A stretch of 64,000 nt of DNA, from contig NZ_KI911784.1 of assembly GCF_000516515.1 (NCBI RefSeq), forward strand, positions 4,006,633-4,070,632, read 5' to 3'. The position numbers and the translations under genes were made by a program. A model generated the notes under the pieces. It worked only from the letters and a program-made list of their open reading frames with translations, was not told the DNA's origin and ran no database searches. Positions 18,047 to 27,922 of the stretch are shown here, piece by piece. The DNA comes from Chloroflexus sp. Y-396-1 (GTDB lineage Bacteria; Chloroflexota; Chloroflexia; Chloroflexales; Chloroflexaceae). Positions within the stretch are counted from its first letter, which is position 1. Each line of letters opens with the position of its first letter.

Positions 18047-18727
18047 GTGCTCGAGCTATCTCGGCACAAAGCCCAATTACGGGAGTATTTCAACGGTCTG
18101 GGCTTTGAACGCTGGTCGGCAATTTACGGCAATGCCCCACTTTCCCTCGTTCGGCAAAGCATTCGTGATGGTCATAACCGGATGCTGGAAGTAGCCAATA
18201 CGTGGCTCGACGATCAACCGCCGCCAACCACAGCCCTTGATGTTGGTTGTGGGGTTGGCTTGTTTAGTCTGATGCTAGCCCGACGTGGCTATCGAGTGCG
18301 GGCTGCCGATATTGCACCGCAAATGGTCGCCGCCACCAGTCGGGCCGTTGCCGAAGCCGGTTTGTCTGATCGGGTTGAGTGTATCGAAGCTGATATTGAA
18401 TCGTTGCGTGAACCGGCTCAGCTTGTGGCCTGCTTCGATGTCTTAATCCATTATCCCCAACCGGCATTTACGCACCTTTGCCATCATCTAGCTAGTCTGA
18501 CCGAACACACACTGCTCCTTACCTATGCGCCGTACAGTACGTTGTTGGCCGCATTGCACCGAATTGGTGGCTGGTTTCCTCATAGCCAGCGTCGCACCGA
18601 GATTCAGATGATCCGTGACTGTGAAGTGGTGAGTATTCTAGCTCAGGCAGGTTTGCTCGTCCGACGGTTACAGCCCATCCGTAGTCGGTTCTATCACGTG
18701 ACGCTGATCGAGGCCAGAAGAGTCTAG
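18047..18727 (+). CDS. bchM: Magnesium-protoporphyrin IX O-methyltransferase BchM
   Basis: A 226-residue SAM-dependent enzyme that methylates the C13 propionate of Mg-protoporphyrin IX. I choose the GTG at 18047 because AGGAGG lies five bases ahead; the frame runs on to 17924 but has no site there. Motif I is ALDVGCGVGLFSL, motif II is the AADIAP acidic turn, and YFNGLGFERWSAIYG at the N-terminus is typical of BchM/ChlM. The C-terminal SRFYHVTLIEARR also fits. It precedes acsF and bchH, so three consecutive pathway steps (chelation, methylation, cyclisation) are coded together. Confidence 0.93.
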   Translation: MLELSRHKAQLREYFNGLGFERWSAIYGNAPLSLVRQSIRDGHNRMLEVANTWLDDQPPPTTALDVGCGVGLFSLMLARRGYRVRAADIAPQMVAATSRAVAEAGLSDRVECIEADIESLREPAQLVACFDVLIHYPQPAFTHLCHHLASLTEHTLLLTYAPYSTLLAALHRIGGWFPHSQRRTEIQMIRDCEVVSILAQAGLLVRRLQPIRSRFYHVTLIEARRV

Positions 18728-18771
18728 TTTGATAAGGTTGTAGTTCAGAAACAAGACTACAGGAGCACACT

Positions 18772-19107
18772 ATGCGGAAGTTACTGGTAATGACGATGTT
18801 AGGAGTAGCGGCGTTCTTGCTCCACAAGTGGTACAACCGTGAGGTGTTACTGGAGGGTGAAGGGTTTGTTCGCTTACAGAGTGAACATGAGCATTTTCAC
18901 TTCCACGTCGATCTGCCACCTGGGATGGAAATCCAACCAGGTGATACCCTTGAGATTATGCATCTCCCACCGACCGAAGATGGGCGTACCAATGGTGAAA
19001 TCTGCTATCGCAGCCCGATTCGCCTTTACAAGGCCAGTGCCCTGCGACGGTTTCTGACCAAGAAGAGCAGCCTGGTTGAGATCAACGAGCTGGTCGAGCA
19101 TCCGTAG
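18772..19107 (+). CDS. Small membrane-anchored protein of unknown function between bchM and acsF
   Basis: A 111-residue protein I do not recognise. Residues 3-19 form one hydrophobic segment (LLVMTMLGVAAFLLHKW), a membrane anchor or uncleaved signal. The remainder is soluble, with a histidine-rich strand EHEHFHFHVDLPPG, a GDTLEIMHLPPTEDG stretch suggestive of a small beta domain, and a basic-then-acidic C-terminus. A good Shine-Dalgarno (AGGAG) precedes the ATG. It starts 44 bases after bchM and ends 62 bases before acsF, so it is very likely in the same transcript. Some AcsF cyclases need a small helper (Ycf54 or BciE); position makes this a candidate helper, but I see no similarity to either. 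Confidence 0.8.
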   Translation: MRKLLVMTMLGVAAFLLHKWYNREVLLEGEGFVRLQSEHEHFHFHVDLPPGMEIQPGDTLEIMHLPPTEDGRTNGEICYRSPIRLYKASALRRFLTKKSSLVEINELVEHP

Positions 19108-19169
19108 TGTTGGTCGGGCATTAGGCCCGTGACAAGATAGGAATTACCAGATCGCAAAGGAGCGGAGGA

Positions 19170-20297
19170 ATGTTCTGGATTAATCCATTAATGATGGAAA
19201 TGCCCGGTGAGTTCAGTCGCACGACCCGCCATGCGTTGAAAGAGGCTATTCTTTCTCCTCGCTTTTACACGACCGATTTTAAGGCTATCGACAGGCTAGA
19301 GATTGATCGCAACGGGCTGCGCGACGAGTTTGACTGGATCCGTGACGAGTTTGCCTACGATTACAACCGCACCCACTTCCGGCGTACCGATGAGTTCTTG
19401 CAGAATTTTGATGATATGCCTGAGCGCGATGCCTTTATCGATTTTCTCGAGCGCTCGTGTACGGCGGAGTTCAGCGGTTGTCTGCTCTATGCCGAGATGG
19501 TAAAACATCTCCACGATCCGACGCTGAAAGCCATTTTCAAGTATATGAGCCGCGATGAAGGCCGTCACGCCGGCTTTCTCAATCGCACTATGGCCGATCT
19601 GAACGTTGCGCTTGATCTGACGGTGTTGCAGAAGCGTAAGAAGTACACTTACTTCCAGCCGAAGTTTATCTTCTATTCCGTCTATCTTTCAGAGAAGATC
19701 GGTTACTCGCGCTATATTCATATCTATCGCCACCTGGAACGGAATCCGCAGTACTGTATTCACCCCATTTTCAAGTGGTTTGAGCAGTGGTGCAACGACG
19801 AATATCGCCATGGTGAGTTTTTTGCCCTCTTGATGCGCTCGCAGCCTGAGATGCTTGAGGGTGTGAACCGGCGCTGGATCCGTTTCTTCTTGCTCGCTGT
19901 GTATGCAACGATGTATCTCAACGATGCCCGCCGATCTAATTTCTATGCTGCTCTTGGTCTCGATTGGCGCGACTACGATCAGCGGGTCATCCGCCTGTGC
20001 AACGATATTGCGACTCAGGTCTACCCTGAAACAATGAACCTCGACGATCCACGTTTCTTTGGGTACATGGATAAACTGGTTGAGTATGACCGCAAGCTAC
20101 GCGCCTTGGAAGGACGTAACGATCCAATTGCGCTGGCACAGTCAGCTCGCCTGAAGGCAGCTATCGCGCTCCGCTTACTGGCGATCTATCGGCTTCCTAC
20201 ACGAAAGACGACTGAAGCCATTCGCTGGAAAGGGCTACCTGGCTTTCCCAATTATCCTGGTCCGAACCGAACAAAGCGTGTGATAGCGGCCGATTAG
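19170..20297 (+). CDS. acsF: Aerobic Mg-protoporphyrin IX monomethyl ester oxidative cyclase AcsF
   Basis: A 375-residue di-iron enzyme that forms ring E of (bacterio)chlorophyll using O2, giving divinyl protochlorophyllide. Di-iron ligands are visible in TAEFSGCLLYAEMVKHL, MSRDEGRHAGFLN and WCNDEYRHGEFF, the paired E-x2-H motifs of the family. Length is close to plant and cyanobacterial homologues (about 350). A Shine-Dalgarno AAGGAGCGGAGG precedes the ATG. The reaction needs oxygen, unlike the radical-SAM enzyme BchE, so this gene implies synthesis during oxic or micro-oxic growth. The gene lies 122 bases before bchH. Confidence 0.96.
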   Translation: MFWINPLMMEMPGEFSRTTRHALKEAILSPRFYTTDFKAIDRLEIDRNGLRDEFDWIRDEFAYDYNRTHFRRTDEFLQNFDDMPERDAFIDFLERSCTAEFSGCLLYAEMVKHLHDPTLKAIFKYMSRDEGRHAGFLNRTMADLNVALDLTVLQKRKKYTYFQPKFIFYSVYLSEKIGYSRYIHIYRHLERNPQYCIHPIFKWFEQWCNDEYRHGEFFALLMRSQPEMLEGVNRRWIRFFLLAVYATMYLNDARRSNFYAALGLDWRDYDQRVIRLCNDIATQVYPETMNLDDPRFFGYMDKLVEYDRKLRALEGRNDPIALAQSARLKAAIALRLLAIYRLPTRKTTEAIRWKGLPGFPNYPGPNRTKRVIAAD

Positions 20298-20419
20298 CGA
20301 CGGTTGTCACATCTGTATCGCGTTGATTGTCTGCCTTGGTGGCAGGAATGCTCCTGCCGCCGAGGGTATCTTTTGGCCGTTATTCCGGTTTCGCCTGGTA
20401 CGAGATGAGGGAATTGCTC

Positions 20420-23400
20420 ATGCATATTGTGGTTTTAACCATCGACGGAAACCATCGTCCGGCGCTCCTGGCGGCTGCTGACCGTCTCCGGCGTGAGCAC
20501 AAGGTGGCGTTGAGTTTGGCGGTTTACGATGCAGCAACGTTACGCGATGGTGCAGGCTGGTCTCAGCTTGATCGAGACCTGGCGCGGGCCGATATAGTGT
20601 TTGGAGCGCGCCTGTTTAGCGAGGAACTGGTTCGGCCCCTGGTGGATCGGTTGGCACACTATGAAAAGCCAACGCTCATCATCACCTCGAATCCGGCTCT
20701 GATCCGATGTACGCGCATTGGTGGTTTTTCGCTCCGCCGTGAGAGTGAAAATGAGCCGGGGCCGTTGCGCAGTTGGGTGCAGAAGTTGCGCCCTCAAGGT
20801 GGCGCTGGTGAGGCCCGTCGCCAACTGGCGATTTTGCGCAATTTGAGTAAGGTATTGAAAGTTATTCCTGGTACGTCGCGTGATCTGTATACGTACATTA
20901 CCAGTCATCAGTATTGGCTCAACGCTTCACCAGAAAATCTCTATCGCCTGCTCTGTGTCTTGATCAGTCGTTACGGTCCTGCACCACGTCCAAAACTGCC
21001 TCAGCTTGATCCGCTCACCTACCCTGACACCGCTCTCTATCATCCTGATGCCCCTGACCTCTTTTCGTCGTTGAACGATTACCGACGCTGGCGAGGGAAG
21101 CGATTTGCTCCGCATGGTAAAGTGGGTATCCTCACCCTACGAACGGTGGTGTTGAGCGGGAATACTCCCCATATCGATGCACTGGCCCGTGCCATTGAGG
21201 CGCGTGGTCTTGAGGCGCGTGTCGCGTATGCAGCCGGTCTGGATATGCGTCCGCTGCTAGAGAAAGAGCTGGCTGATGTCGATCTGCTGGTCAACGCAAC
21301 CGGTTTTGCCCTGGTCGGTGGCCCAGCCGAGAGCCAGCCCCGTCAGGCGGCTGAGGCGCTGATCAGGTTTGATCGCCCGTACTTGGGATTGGTGCCGCTG
21401 GCGTTTCAGCGGATTGATGACTGGCGTACCGATGATAATGGTCTGGTTCCGGTGCAGCAGGCGTTAAGTGTAGCGATTCCTGAGCTGGAAGGTGCTGCCG
21501 AACCGCTGATTTTCGGTGGTCCCGCCGCCGATGGGCAACGCTTTGCGCCGGCACAAGCCGAGATCGAGCAGATCGCCGACCGGATTGTCCGTCGGGTTGC
21601 CCTGCGTCATCTGCCGAATGCGCAGAAGCGGCTGGCAGTGGTAATTTACAATTTCCCACCCGCTTTAGGTACAGTTGGGACGGCAGCGTATCTTGATGTC
21701 TTCGCCAGTCTGTTTCGCCTATTACAGGCATTGGCTGCCGATGGTTATCAGGTTGAGGTGCCACGCACTGTTGATGAATTGCGCCATTTGTTGCTAGATG
21801 GAGGGCCTGCCCAGGGCGCTGATGCACATATTGCCGACTGGTTGAGTGCCGATGAGTATCGTCGTCTCTTCCCTGCATATACCGAAATCGAACCGTATTG
21901 GGGACCGGCGCCGGGTGAATTGTTACGCGATAGTCGGGGAATCCGTATTCTGGGCCGTCAGTTCGGGAATATTTTCGTTGGTGTGCAACCCAGTTTTGGT
22001 TACGAGCGTGATCCGATGCGATTGTTGCTCGCCAAAGATGCTGCCCCAAACCACGCCTTTGCTGCGTTTTACACCTGGTTGATCCACAAATTCCGCGCCG
22101 ATGCAGTTATTCATCTTGGGACACACGGCGCAATGGAGTTTATGCCAGGGAAGCAGGTAGGTCTCAGTGCGCGCTGTTGGCCGTTGCGCCTGATCGGGCC
22201 GCTACCGAACTTCTATCTCTACAGCGTGAATAATCCGAGTGAGGCGGCAATTGCCAAACGACGCGGCGCAGCTACGCTGGTCAGTTATTTGGTGCCACCG
22301 GTTCAGCAAGCTGGGCTGTACAAAGGGTTGCGAGCGCTGCGTGATGCAATTGATCAGTACGAACGTCATCCCGATCCGGCGTTGGTCACCGATCTGCGTG
22401 AGCGGGCTGCGCAGCTCGGTATTCCTATGGCGACGAGTGGTGATGATTACGCCGATGTGTCGGGATTAGCCCATGAATTGCTACGGATCGAGCAGCGGAT
22501 GATTCCGGTTGGGTTACACGTGCTCGGTCAACCACCAGCACCGGCAGAGCTGGCCGATTTCTTGTGGCTCTACGCGAGTTTACAACCTGATGGTGGCTTG
22601 CCAGCATTGATCGCACGCGGGATGGGGATCAATTACGCTGATCTCTGTGCGCGCCTGGGCAGTGATCTGGCCGCTCAACATCAGATGCGTGAGATTGAAG
22701 CCCTAGGACGTTCAGCAATGTTGGCTTATGCCGAAGCGCCAGATACTGAAGCCGGAGCACGAGCCGCTACTGCGCGTCTGGCTCAGGTCGTCCCCGCAGC
22801 GCAGCTTAAGCCGTTCTGGCCCAAACTGGCCGAACTGCGCACCGGCCTGCTGACCAATCACGAACTGCAAAACTTATTGCACGGTTTGCGCGGTGGGTTC
22901 ATTCCACCTTCACCGAGTAATGATGCCGTGCGTAATCCCGCTGTATTGCCAACCGGACGGAACCTGTTTGCGCTTGATCCATACCGAGTGCCAACGCTAG
23001 CAGCAATGCAGCGTGGGGAAGCTCTGGCTACTGAGTTGCTTGCGCGCCTACGTACCGACCAGGGTGGTTGGCCAGAGAGTATCGCGGTTGTGTTATGGGG
23101 TACTGACAATCTCAAGAGCGACTGTGAAGGGGTGGCGCAGGTGCTGGCATTAATCGGCGCCCGTCCGGTTGTTGATGAGCTGGGGAACATTGCCGATGTA
23201 ACGCTTCGTCCGTTAAGCGAACTCGGTCGTCCACGGATTGACGTAGTGGTCACAGTCAGCGGTATTTTCCGTGATCTGCTCGGCAACCAGATGCGCTTGA
23301 TCGACCGTGCGGCATATCTGGCGGCAACTGCTGATGAGCCGTTGGAATGGAATTTCGTGCGCGCCCATGTGCTGGCGCAAGTCGCTGAACAACGCATCTC

Positions 23401-24157
23401 GCTCGAAGAAGCGGCGATTCGCGTCTTTGCCAACGCTCCTGGCAGTTATGGCGCAAATGTTAATTTCCTGGTTGAAAGTGGTACGTGGGAGAGTGATGAA
23501 CAACTGAGTGACGCATTCTTGTCGCGCAAGAGTTTTGTCCGCACGGCTGACGGGCAATGGCGTGAGGCGCGGCATCTACTTGAGGGGGCGTTGCGTCACG
23601 TGCAAGCGACCTTCCAGAACATTGACAGCTTTGAGGTGGGTCTTACCGACATCGACAACTACTACGAGAATCTCGGTGGTGTCGCGAAGAGTGTTGAACG
23701 ATTGCGTGGTCAAGCGCCACCAGTGTTGGTTGCCGATGCGATCAATACGGCTGGTGCCACCAGGGTAGCTTCGATTGAAACCATGCTGCGTCTCGAAACC
23801 CGCGCCAAGCTGCTCAATCCAAAGTGGCATGAAGCGATGCTTGCCCACGGCTTTGCCGGAGTACGTGAAATTGAAGCGCGCGTCGGGCATACGTATGGCT
23901 GGAGCGCGACCGCCAATGCGGTGGAAGATTGGGTATACGACGAGATCGCAGCAACGTATGCCCTCGATGACACCATGCGCGAGCGGATGGCGGCGCTCAA
24001 TCCCGCGGCGACTGCTGGTGTGGTTCGTCGATTGCTCGAAGCTGCCGGTCGTGGTTTCTGGGCGGCTGATGAAGCGACCCTCAACCGCTTACAGGAAATC
24101 TACCAGGACCTTGAAGATCGTCTTGAAGGGATTACGGAAGAGAGGAGTGTCAAATGA
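20420..24157 (+). CDS. bchH: Magnesium chelatase subunit H
   Basis: A 1245-residue porphyrin-binding catalytic subunit of Mg chelatase, which inserts Mg into protoporphyrin IX with subunits I and D (not in this window). I take the ATG at 20420 (MHIVVLTIDGNHRPALL), with GAGGGA nine bases upstream; frames to 20405 and 20327 are longer but fit the family less well. Recognisable blocks are HLGTHGAMEFMPGKQVGLSA near residue 570 and YSVNNPSEAAIAKRRGAAT. Length matches BchH/ChlH. Green bacteria carry several paralogues (BchH, BchS, BchT), and I cannot tell from sequence alone which one this is; the bchM-acsF context favours a main biosynthetic role. Its stop overlaps the next start as ATGA. Confidence 0.95.
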   Translation: MHIVVLTIDGNHRPALLAAADRLRREHKVALSLAVYDAATLRDGAGWSQLDRDLARADIVFGARLFSEELVRPLVDRLAHYEKPTLIITSNPALIRCTRIGGFSLRRESENEPGPLRSWVQKLRPQGGAGEARRQLAILRNLSKVLKVIPGTSRDLYTYITSHQYWLNASPENLYRLLCVLISRYGPAPRPKLPQLDPLTYPDTALYHPDAPDLFSSLNDYRRWRGKRFAPHGKVGILTLRTVVLSGNTPHIDALARAIEARGLEARVAYAAGLDMRPLLEKELADVDLLVNATGFALVGGPAESQPRQAAEALIRFDRPYLGLVPLAFQRIDDWRTDDNGLVPVQQALSVAIPELEGAAEPLIFGGPAADGQRFAPAQAEIEQIADRIVRRVALRHLPNAQKRLAVVIYNFPPALGTVGTAAYLDVFASLFRLLQALAADGYQVEVPRTVDELRHLLLDGGPAQGADAHIADWLSADEYRRLFPAYTEIEPYWGPAPGELLRDSRGIRILGRQFGNIFVGVQPSFGYERDPMRLLLAKDAAPNHAFAAFYTWLIHKFRADAVIHLGTHGAMEFMPGKQVGLSARCWPLRLIGPLPNFYLYSVNNPSEAAIAKRRGAATLVSYLVPPVQQAGLYKGLRALRDAIDQYERHPDPALVTDLRERAAQLGIPMATSGDDYADVSGLAHELLRIEQRMIPVGLHVLGQPPAPAELADFLWLYASLQPDGGLPALIARGMGINYADLCARLGSDLAAQHQMREIEALGRSAMLAYAEAPDTEAGARAATARLAQVVPAAQLKPFWPKLAELRTGLLTNHELQNLLHGLRGGFIPPSPSNDAVRNPAVLPTGRNLFALDPYRVPTLAAMQRGEALATELLARLRTDQGGWPESIAVVLWGTDNLKSDCEGVAQVLALIGARPVVDELGNIADVTLRPLSELGRPRIDVVVTVSGIFRDLLGNQMRLIDRAAYLAATADEPLEWNFVRAHVLAQVAEQRISLEEAAIRVFANAPGSYGANVNFLVESGTWESDEQLSDAFLSRKSFVRTADGQWREARHLLEGALRHVQATFQNIDSFEVGLTDIDNYYENLGGVAKSVERLRGQAPPVLVADAINTAGATRVASIETMLRLETRAKLLNPKWHEAMLAHGFAGVREIEARVGHTYGWSATANAVEDWVYDEIAATYALDDTMRERMAALNPAATAGVVRRLLEAAGRGFWAADEATLNRLQEIYQDLEDRLEGITEERSVK

Positions 24158-25452
24158 GCTGGTTTAAGATGATTCGACTTGGGATGTTGCACGTCGCCGT
24201 CGCGATCAGTCTGGTACCGATTACCGGTGTCCTCAATCGGATCATGATCCATGAGCTTGGGATCATGGCCAGTATTGTGGCAGCGCTTATCATTCTCCCT
24301 CATCTCTTTTCTCCAATCCAGGTCTTCATTGGTCAGTTCTCGGATCGGCATCCGTTCTGGGGCTATCGCCGTACACCTTACATCGCGTTAGGTATTCTCC
24401 TATGTGTCGGCGGTGCAGCCGTGACCCCCTTTGCAGCCTTTGCGATGGACGCTAATTTCTGGCCGGGTCTAATCTTTGCCCTCCTGGTCTTCGGCCTGTG
24501 GGGAGTAGGCTTCAACACCGCAGTCGTCTCCTACCTCTCACTAGCAAGCGATATATCGCCTGCCCAATATCGTTCGCGCACAATCGCCGTCATGTGGTTT
24601 ATGATGATTACAGCAGTTATCGGCACAGCGATTGGCACCGGACGTGCACTCGAACCCTATTCGCCGGAGCGTTTGATTGAGGTTTTTGCCATTTGTGCCG
24701 GTATTGCTTTGGCAATTGCTACACTCGGTTTAATTGGACTTGAGCCACGCAACGCGGTACCACTAAGCCATGAGGAGCGTTACAGTGCAACTGAGTCGGT
24801 GCGTAGCGTCATCCGCGATCCGCTTGCTCGCCGATTTTTCGTCTATTTGATGTTCATGCTGGCTGCGATCCTCGGTCAAGATGTACTGCTCGAACCGTAT
24901 GGCGCGCAGGCTTTTGGTATGGACGTGCGCTCAACGACGCAACTGACGGCAACATGGGGAGGAGCTACGCTCCTTGCACTCTTACTCCATGGTATCTTCT
25001 TTAGTCGCTGGCTCACAAACAAACGTGGAGCAATGCTCGGTGGGGCGATTGCAGCTAGCGGTCTCACCCTGATCGCACTCAGTGGAATCTTGCACATCGA
25101 GCCGCTCTTTGTACCGGCAGTTGCCTTACTCGGCTTTGGGACCGGTATTGCAACGGCAACGAATCTGGCGCTGATGCTCGATATGACCACGCCGCAGCAG
25201 GTGGGTCTTTTTATCGGGGCATGGGGCGTTGCTGATGCGGCTGCGCGCGGTTTGGGAAACTTACTGGCCGGGATCATCCGCGATCTGGCAGCACTGGTCG
25301 TTGGGCCAACCGGTGCGTATGCAACGGTCTTTCTGATCGAGGCAATCATCCTCTGTACCGCGCTGGTGATGCTACGGGCAATTGATGTCAGCGCCTTCCG
25401 CAGCCAGCGTCGCGATCTGGGTCAGTTGGTTGCCGTTATGAGTGATGCTTAG
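24154..25452 (+). CDS. PUCC/BCD-family major facilitator, photosynthesis-associated
   Basis: A 432-residue, about 12-helix membrane protein of the PUCC (bacteriochlorophyll delivery) branch of the major facilitator superfamily. Typical parts are VPITGVLNRIMIHELG near the N-terminus, the loop GQFSDRHPFWGYRRTPYI, and LEPYGAQAFGMDVRSTTQLT in the second half. Relatives (PucC, LhaA, Bch2) assist light-harvesting complex assembly and may move bacteriochlorophyll or intermediates. The ATGA overlap with bchH suggests translation in fixed ratio with Mg chelatase. The exact cargo is not known. Confidence 0.88.
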   Translation: MSWFKMIRLGMLHVAVAISLVPITGVLNRIMIHELGIMASIVAALIILPHLFSPIQVFIGQFSDRHPFWGYRRTPYIALGILLCVGGAAVTPFAAFAMDANFWPGLIFALLVFGLWGVGFNTAVVSYLSLASDISPAQYRSRTIAVMWFMMITAVIGTAIGTGRALEPYSPERLIEVFAICAGIALAIATLGLIGLEPRNAVPLSHEERYSATESVRSVIRDPLARRFFVYLMFMLAAILGQDVLLEPYGAQAFGMDVRSTTQLTATWGGATLLALLLHGIFFSRWLTNKRGAMLGGAIAASGLTLIALSGILHIEPLFVPAVALLGFGTGIATATNLALMLDMTTPQQVGLFIGAWGVADAAARGLGNLLAGIIRDLAALVVGPTGAYATVFLIEAIILCTALVMLRAIDVSAFRSQRRDLGQLVAVMSDA

Positions 25453-25491
25453 AAAAATATAGAAATATGTAGATTTTGAAACGATTGGCGG

Positions 25492-25633
25492 TATAATACA
25501 AAGGCCTGTGAGAGCGCAATGGTGCGCCGGGACGGGCAGGCCGGGCCTTCTATTGCCATGCGTCCGGTTGAATAAGGTGGCTTTCCGTTCAGAGTGGTAC
25601 CGTGAGTATTTTGCAACGCAGAGGATCAGGCGT
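25492..25633 (+). promoter_or_regulatory. Likely -10 box and structured leader of hemA
   Basis: A perfect TATAAT lies at 25492-25497; no good -35 is at the right spacing (TTGAAA is only 10 bases away). The leader then begins with AAGGCCTG at 25501-25508, which can pair with CAGGCC at 25537-25542, or its first six bases with GGCCTT at 25544-25549. A small GCGC hairpin lies inside (25514-25527). The two outer pairings exclude each other. AGGATCAGG at 25622-25630 is the probable ribosome binding region for the ATG at 25634. Confidence 0.4.
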
Positions 25634-26938
25634 ATGAATCTGTTCCTTGCCGGTCTCGATCACACTACGGCGCCGGTTGAGATTCGTGAACAGCTCGCGT
25701 TCAGTCAGACCGATTTGCCGTCAGCCTTGCTGCAACTAACCAAGCCTGAAACCGGCGCACCACCCCTCTTCAGTGAGGCCGTTATTCTCTCAACTTGCAA
25801 TCGAGTTGAGTTGTACGGAGTGACCAATCCAGGCACGACAGCCCAACACGTTGTGGAGTTTCTGTCTACTTTTCACCAGCGTCCAGCAGAGCGTTTTGCC
25901 CATACGCTTTATTTCTATCAGGGCGAAGCGGTGGCCCGTCATTTATGTGCAACGGCCTCCGGGCTGCGTTCGCTCGTGCTAGGTGAGGCGCAGATTCAAG
26001 GGCAAGTCCGTAGCGCCTACGAAGCTGCGCAACGAATCGGAAGTGTCGGTTCGATATTACACCGCTTGTTCCAGATTGCCCTGGTCGCCGGCAAGCGGGT
26101 TCGTCATGAAACGACGATTGGTAAAGGGGCCGCCAGTGTTTCCCAGGCCGGCGTTGAGCTGGCCCGTCGTCGGCTCGGTGATCTACGCGGTCGGGAAGTG
26201 CTGCTGATTGGTGGTGGTGAGGTCAGTGAATTGGCCGCCCAGAACCTGATTGCCAACGGTGCTGATCGGTTGACGATTGTCAATCGCACGTCGGCCCGTG
26301 CTGCTGCCCTGGCTGAGCGTTATGGCGCTGAGATGCTCGATTTTGGTGCGCTCCCCCAGGCATTGGCCCGCGCTGATATTGTGATCAGTTCGACAGCGGC
26401 GCCGGTGCCGATTATTTATCGTCACCATGTTGCCGAAGCAATTGCCCAGAAACAGCGGGCACGCGCTTGTGGCGATTGTGAACCACCTACGATGCTCCTG
26501 ATCGATCTGGCTGTACCACGTGATATTGCGGCTGATGTGGCACAGCTTCCCGGTGTTTCCCTCTTCACTGTTGACGATCTGCGTGAAGTGGTGAGTCACA
26601 CGATTGAGTTGCGAAGTACCGTGCTGGACATTGCCCAACAGATTGTTGAAGAGCAGGTACAAGAGTTTATGTCCTGGATGCGCACGCAAGAGGCGCTACC
26701 GGTACTGACGATGCTCCGACAGCGAGCGGAAGAGGTGCGGAATGAGGAGTTGACCCGTGCACTACGCCGCTTGCACGATCTCTCCCCCGAACAGCGGGCG
26801 GTGATCGAAGGAATGTCACGGAGTATTATCAATAAGCTGTTGCACCCACCAACTCGCTGTCTACGTGAAGCGGCGGCGCATGGTCAGGGTAAACGTTACG
26901 CTTCGATTCTGGCCGAACTCTTTAATCTGGAACATTGA
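25634..26938 (+). CDS. hemA: Glutamyl-tRNA reductase
   Basis: A 434-residue NADPH enzyme that reduces glutamyl-tRNA to glutamate-1-semialdehyde, the committed C5-pathway step. The ATG at 25634 gives the family N-terminus [20 protein letters not shown]; the frame extends to 25508 but that part is unlike the family. The catalytic cysteine is in [12 protein letters not shown], followed by [18 protein letters not shown] and the nucleotide-binding [17 protein letters not shown] helical dimerisation domain ends the protein. It is first in the hemACDBELF run, so its control probably sets flux for the whole cluster. Confidence 0.96.
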   Translation: MNLFLAGLDHTTAPVEIREQLAFSQTDLPSALLQLTKPETGAPPLFSEAVILSTCNRVELYGVTNPGTTAQHVVEFLSTFHQRPAERFAHTLYFYQGEAVARHLCATASGLRSLVLGEAQIQGQVRSAYEAAQRIGSVGSILHRLFQIALVAGKRVRHETTIGKGAASVSQAGVELARRRLGDLRGREVLLIGGGEVSELAAQNLIANGADRLTIVNRTSARAAALAERYGAEMLDFGALPQALARADIVISSTAAPVPIIYRHHVAEAIAQKQRARACGDCEPPTMLLIDLAVPRDIAADVAQLPGVSLFTVDDLREVVSHTIELRSTVLDIAQQIVEEQVQEFMSWMRTQEALPVLTMLRQRAEEVRNEELTRALRRLHDLSPEQRAVIEGMSRSIINKLLHPPTRCLREAAAHGQGKRYASILAELFNLEH

Positions 26939-26947
26939 GAGGCGTTT

Positions 26948-27922
26948 ATGGCGCGTGTCTTGCTTGGTACTCGCGGTTCGGCGCTTGCCCGTGTCCAGTC
27001 AGAATGGGTTGCGCGTGCGCTCCGTACCGCTGTTCCCGATCTCGAGGTTGAGCTGCGGATCATCTCAACCACCGGCGATCGAGTGCTGGATGTCGCATTA
27101 TCGGCGGTTGGTGATAAGGGTCTGTTCGTGAAGGAGCTTGAGCAGGCCCTATTAGCCGGTGAAGTTGATCTTTGTGTCCACAGCGCGAAAGATATGCCGA
27201 CCGTGACGCCCGATGGATTGGTGCTCGCTGCATTTCCGGTTCGGGCCGATCCACGCGATGCCTTAGTCGTGAGGGATGCTGCAATCGGCGCCGATCTTAA
27301 AACATTACCGGCAGGGGCGCGGGTCGGAACGTCGAGCTTGCGACGCACCAGCCAGCTCCGCCATCATCGACCCGATTTGCAGCTTAGCGATGTGCGAGGG
27401 AACGTTGATACCCGCTTGCGCAAGTTGGCTTCTGGTCAGTACGATGCGCTGATTCTGGCTGCTGCTGGTTTGCGTCGGCTGGGGTTGTGGGATGGTACCC
27501 CCGGTGCGCAGATCGGCGACGCGGTTGTCTATCCTCTCGATCCGGAGGTGATGTTGCCGGCAGTGGCCCAGGGCATTCTGGCTATCGAGATTCGTGCTGA
27601 CGATGCCACAACCCGGTCGTTAGTGGTGACGCTTGACGATCCGGTTGCGCGTTCAGCAGCGCTGGCCGAGCGTGCGCTGTTACGGCGGTTGGAGGGTGGT
27701 TGCCAGATACCGGTTGCTGCGCATGCAGTGGTTACTGATGCTGGTCTGCACCTGCGTGGTATGATTGGTTCACTCGACGGGAGTACCCTTGTGTTTGCCG
27801 AACAAACTGGTGATCCAGCGCAGCCAGAAGCACTGGGGGTTGCAGTTGCCGAGTTATTGCTGGCCCGCGGTGGTGAGGCGATTCTGAAGACTATTCGTCA
27901 TCAACTGGAGGCTCGCCGATGA
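26948..27922 (+). CDS. hemC: Porphobilinogen deaminase (hydroxymethylbilane synthase)
   Basis: A 324-residue enzyme joining four porphobilinogens into hydroxymethylbilane. It starts LLGTRGSALARVQSEWVA, as in the family. The catalytic aspartate region VDLCVHSAKDMPT is present, with arginines in GTSSLRRTSQL and VRGNVDTRLRKL. The dipyrromethane cofactor cysteine is in LEGGCQIPVAAHAV near residue 248. Length is normal. The gene lies 9 bases after hemA and overlaps hemD by ATGA. Confidence 0.96.
   Translation: MARVLLGTRGSALARVQSEWVARALRTAVPDLEVELRIISTTGDRVLDVALSAVGDKGLFVKELEQALLAGEVDLCVHSAKDMPTVTPDGLVLAAFPVRADPRDALVVRDAAIGADLKTLPAGARVGTSSLRRTSQLRHHRPDLQLSDVRGNVDTRLRKLASGQYDALILAAAGLRRLGLWDGTPGAQIGDAVVYPLDPEVMLPAVAQGILAIEIRADDATTRSLVVTLDDPVARSAALAERALLRRLEGGCQIPVAAHAVVTDAGLHLRGMIGSLDGSTLVFAEQTGDPAQPEALGVAVAELLLARGGEAILKTIRHQLEARR

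Noticed and set aside
21363-23433. Long minus-strand frames inside bchH (228 and 191 codons)
   Set aside because: They lie antisense to a certain gene, are rich in Arg, Ser and Pro with no motif, and reflect codon bias of the plus strand.
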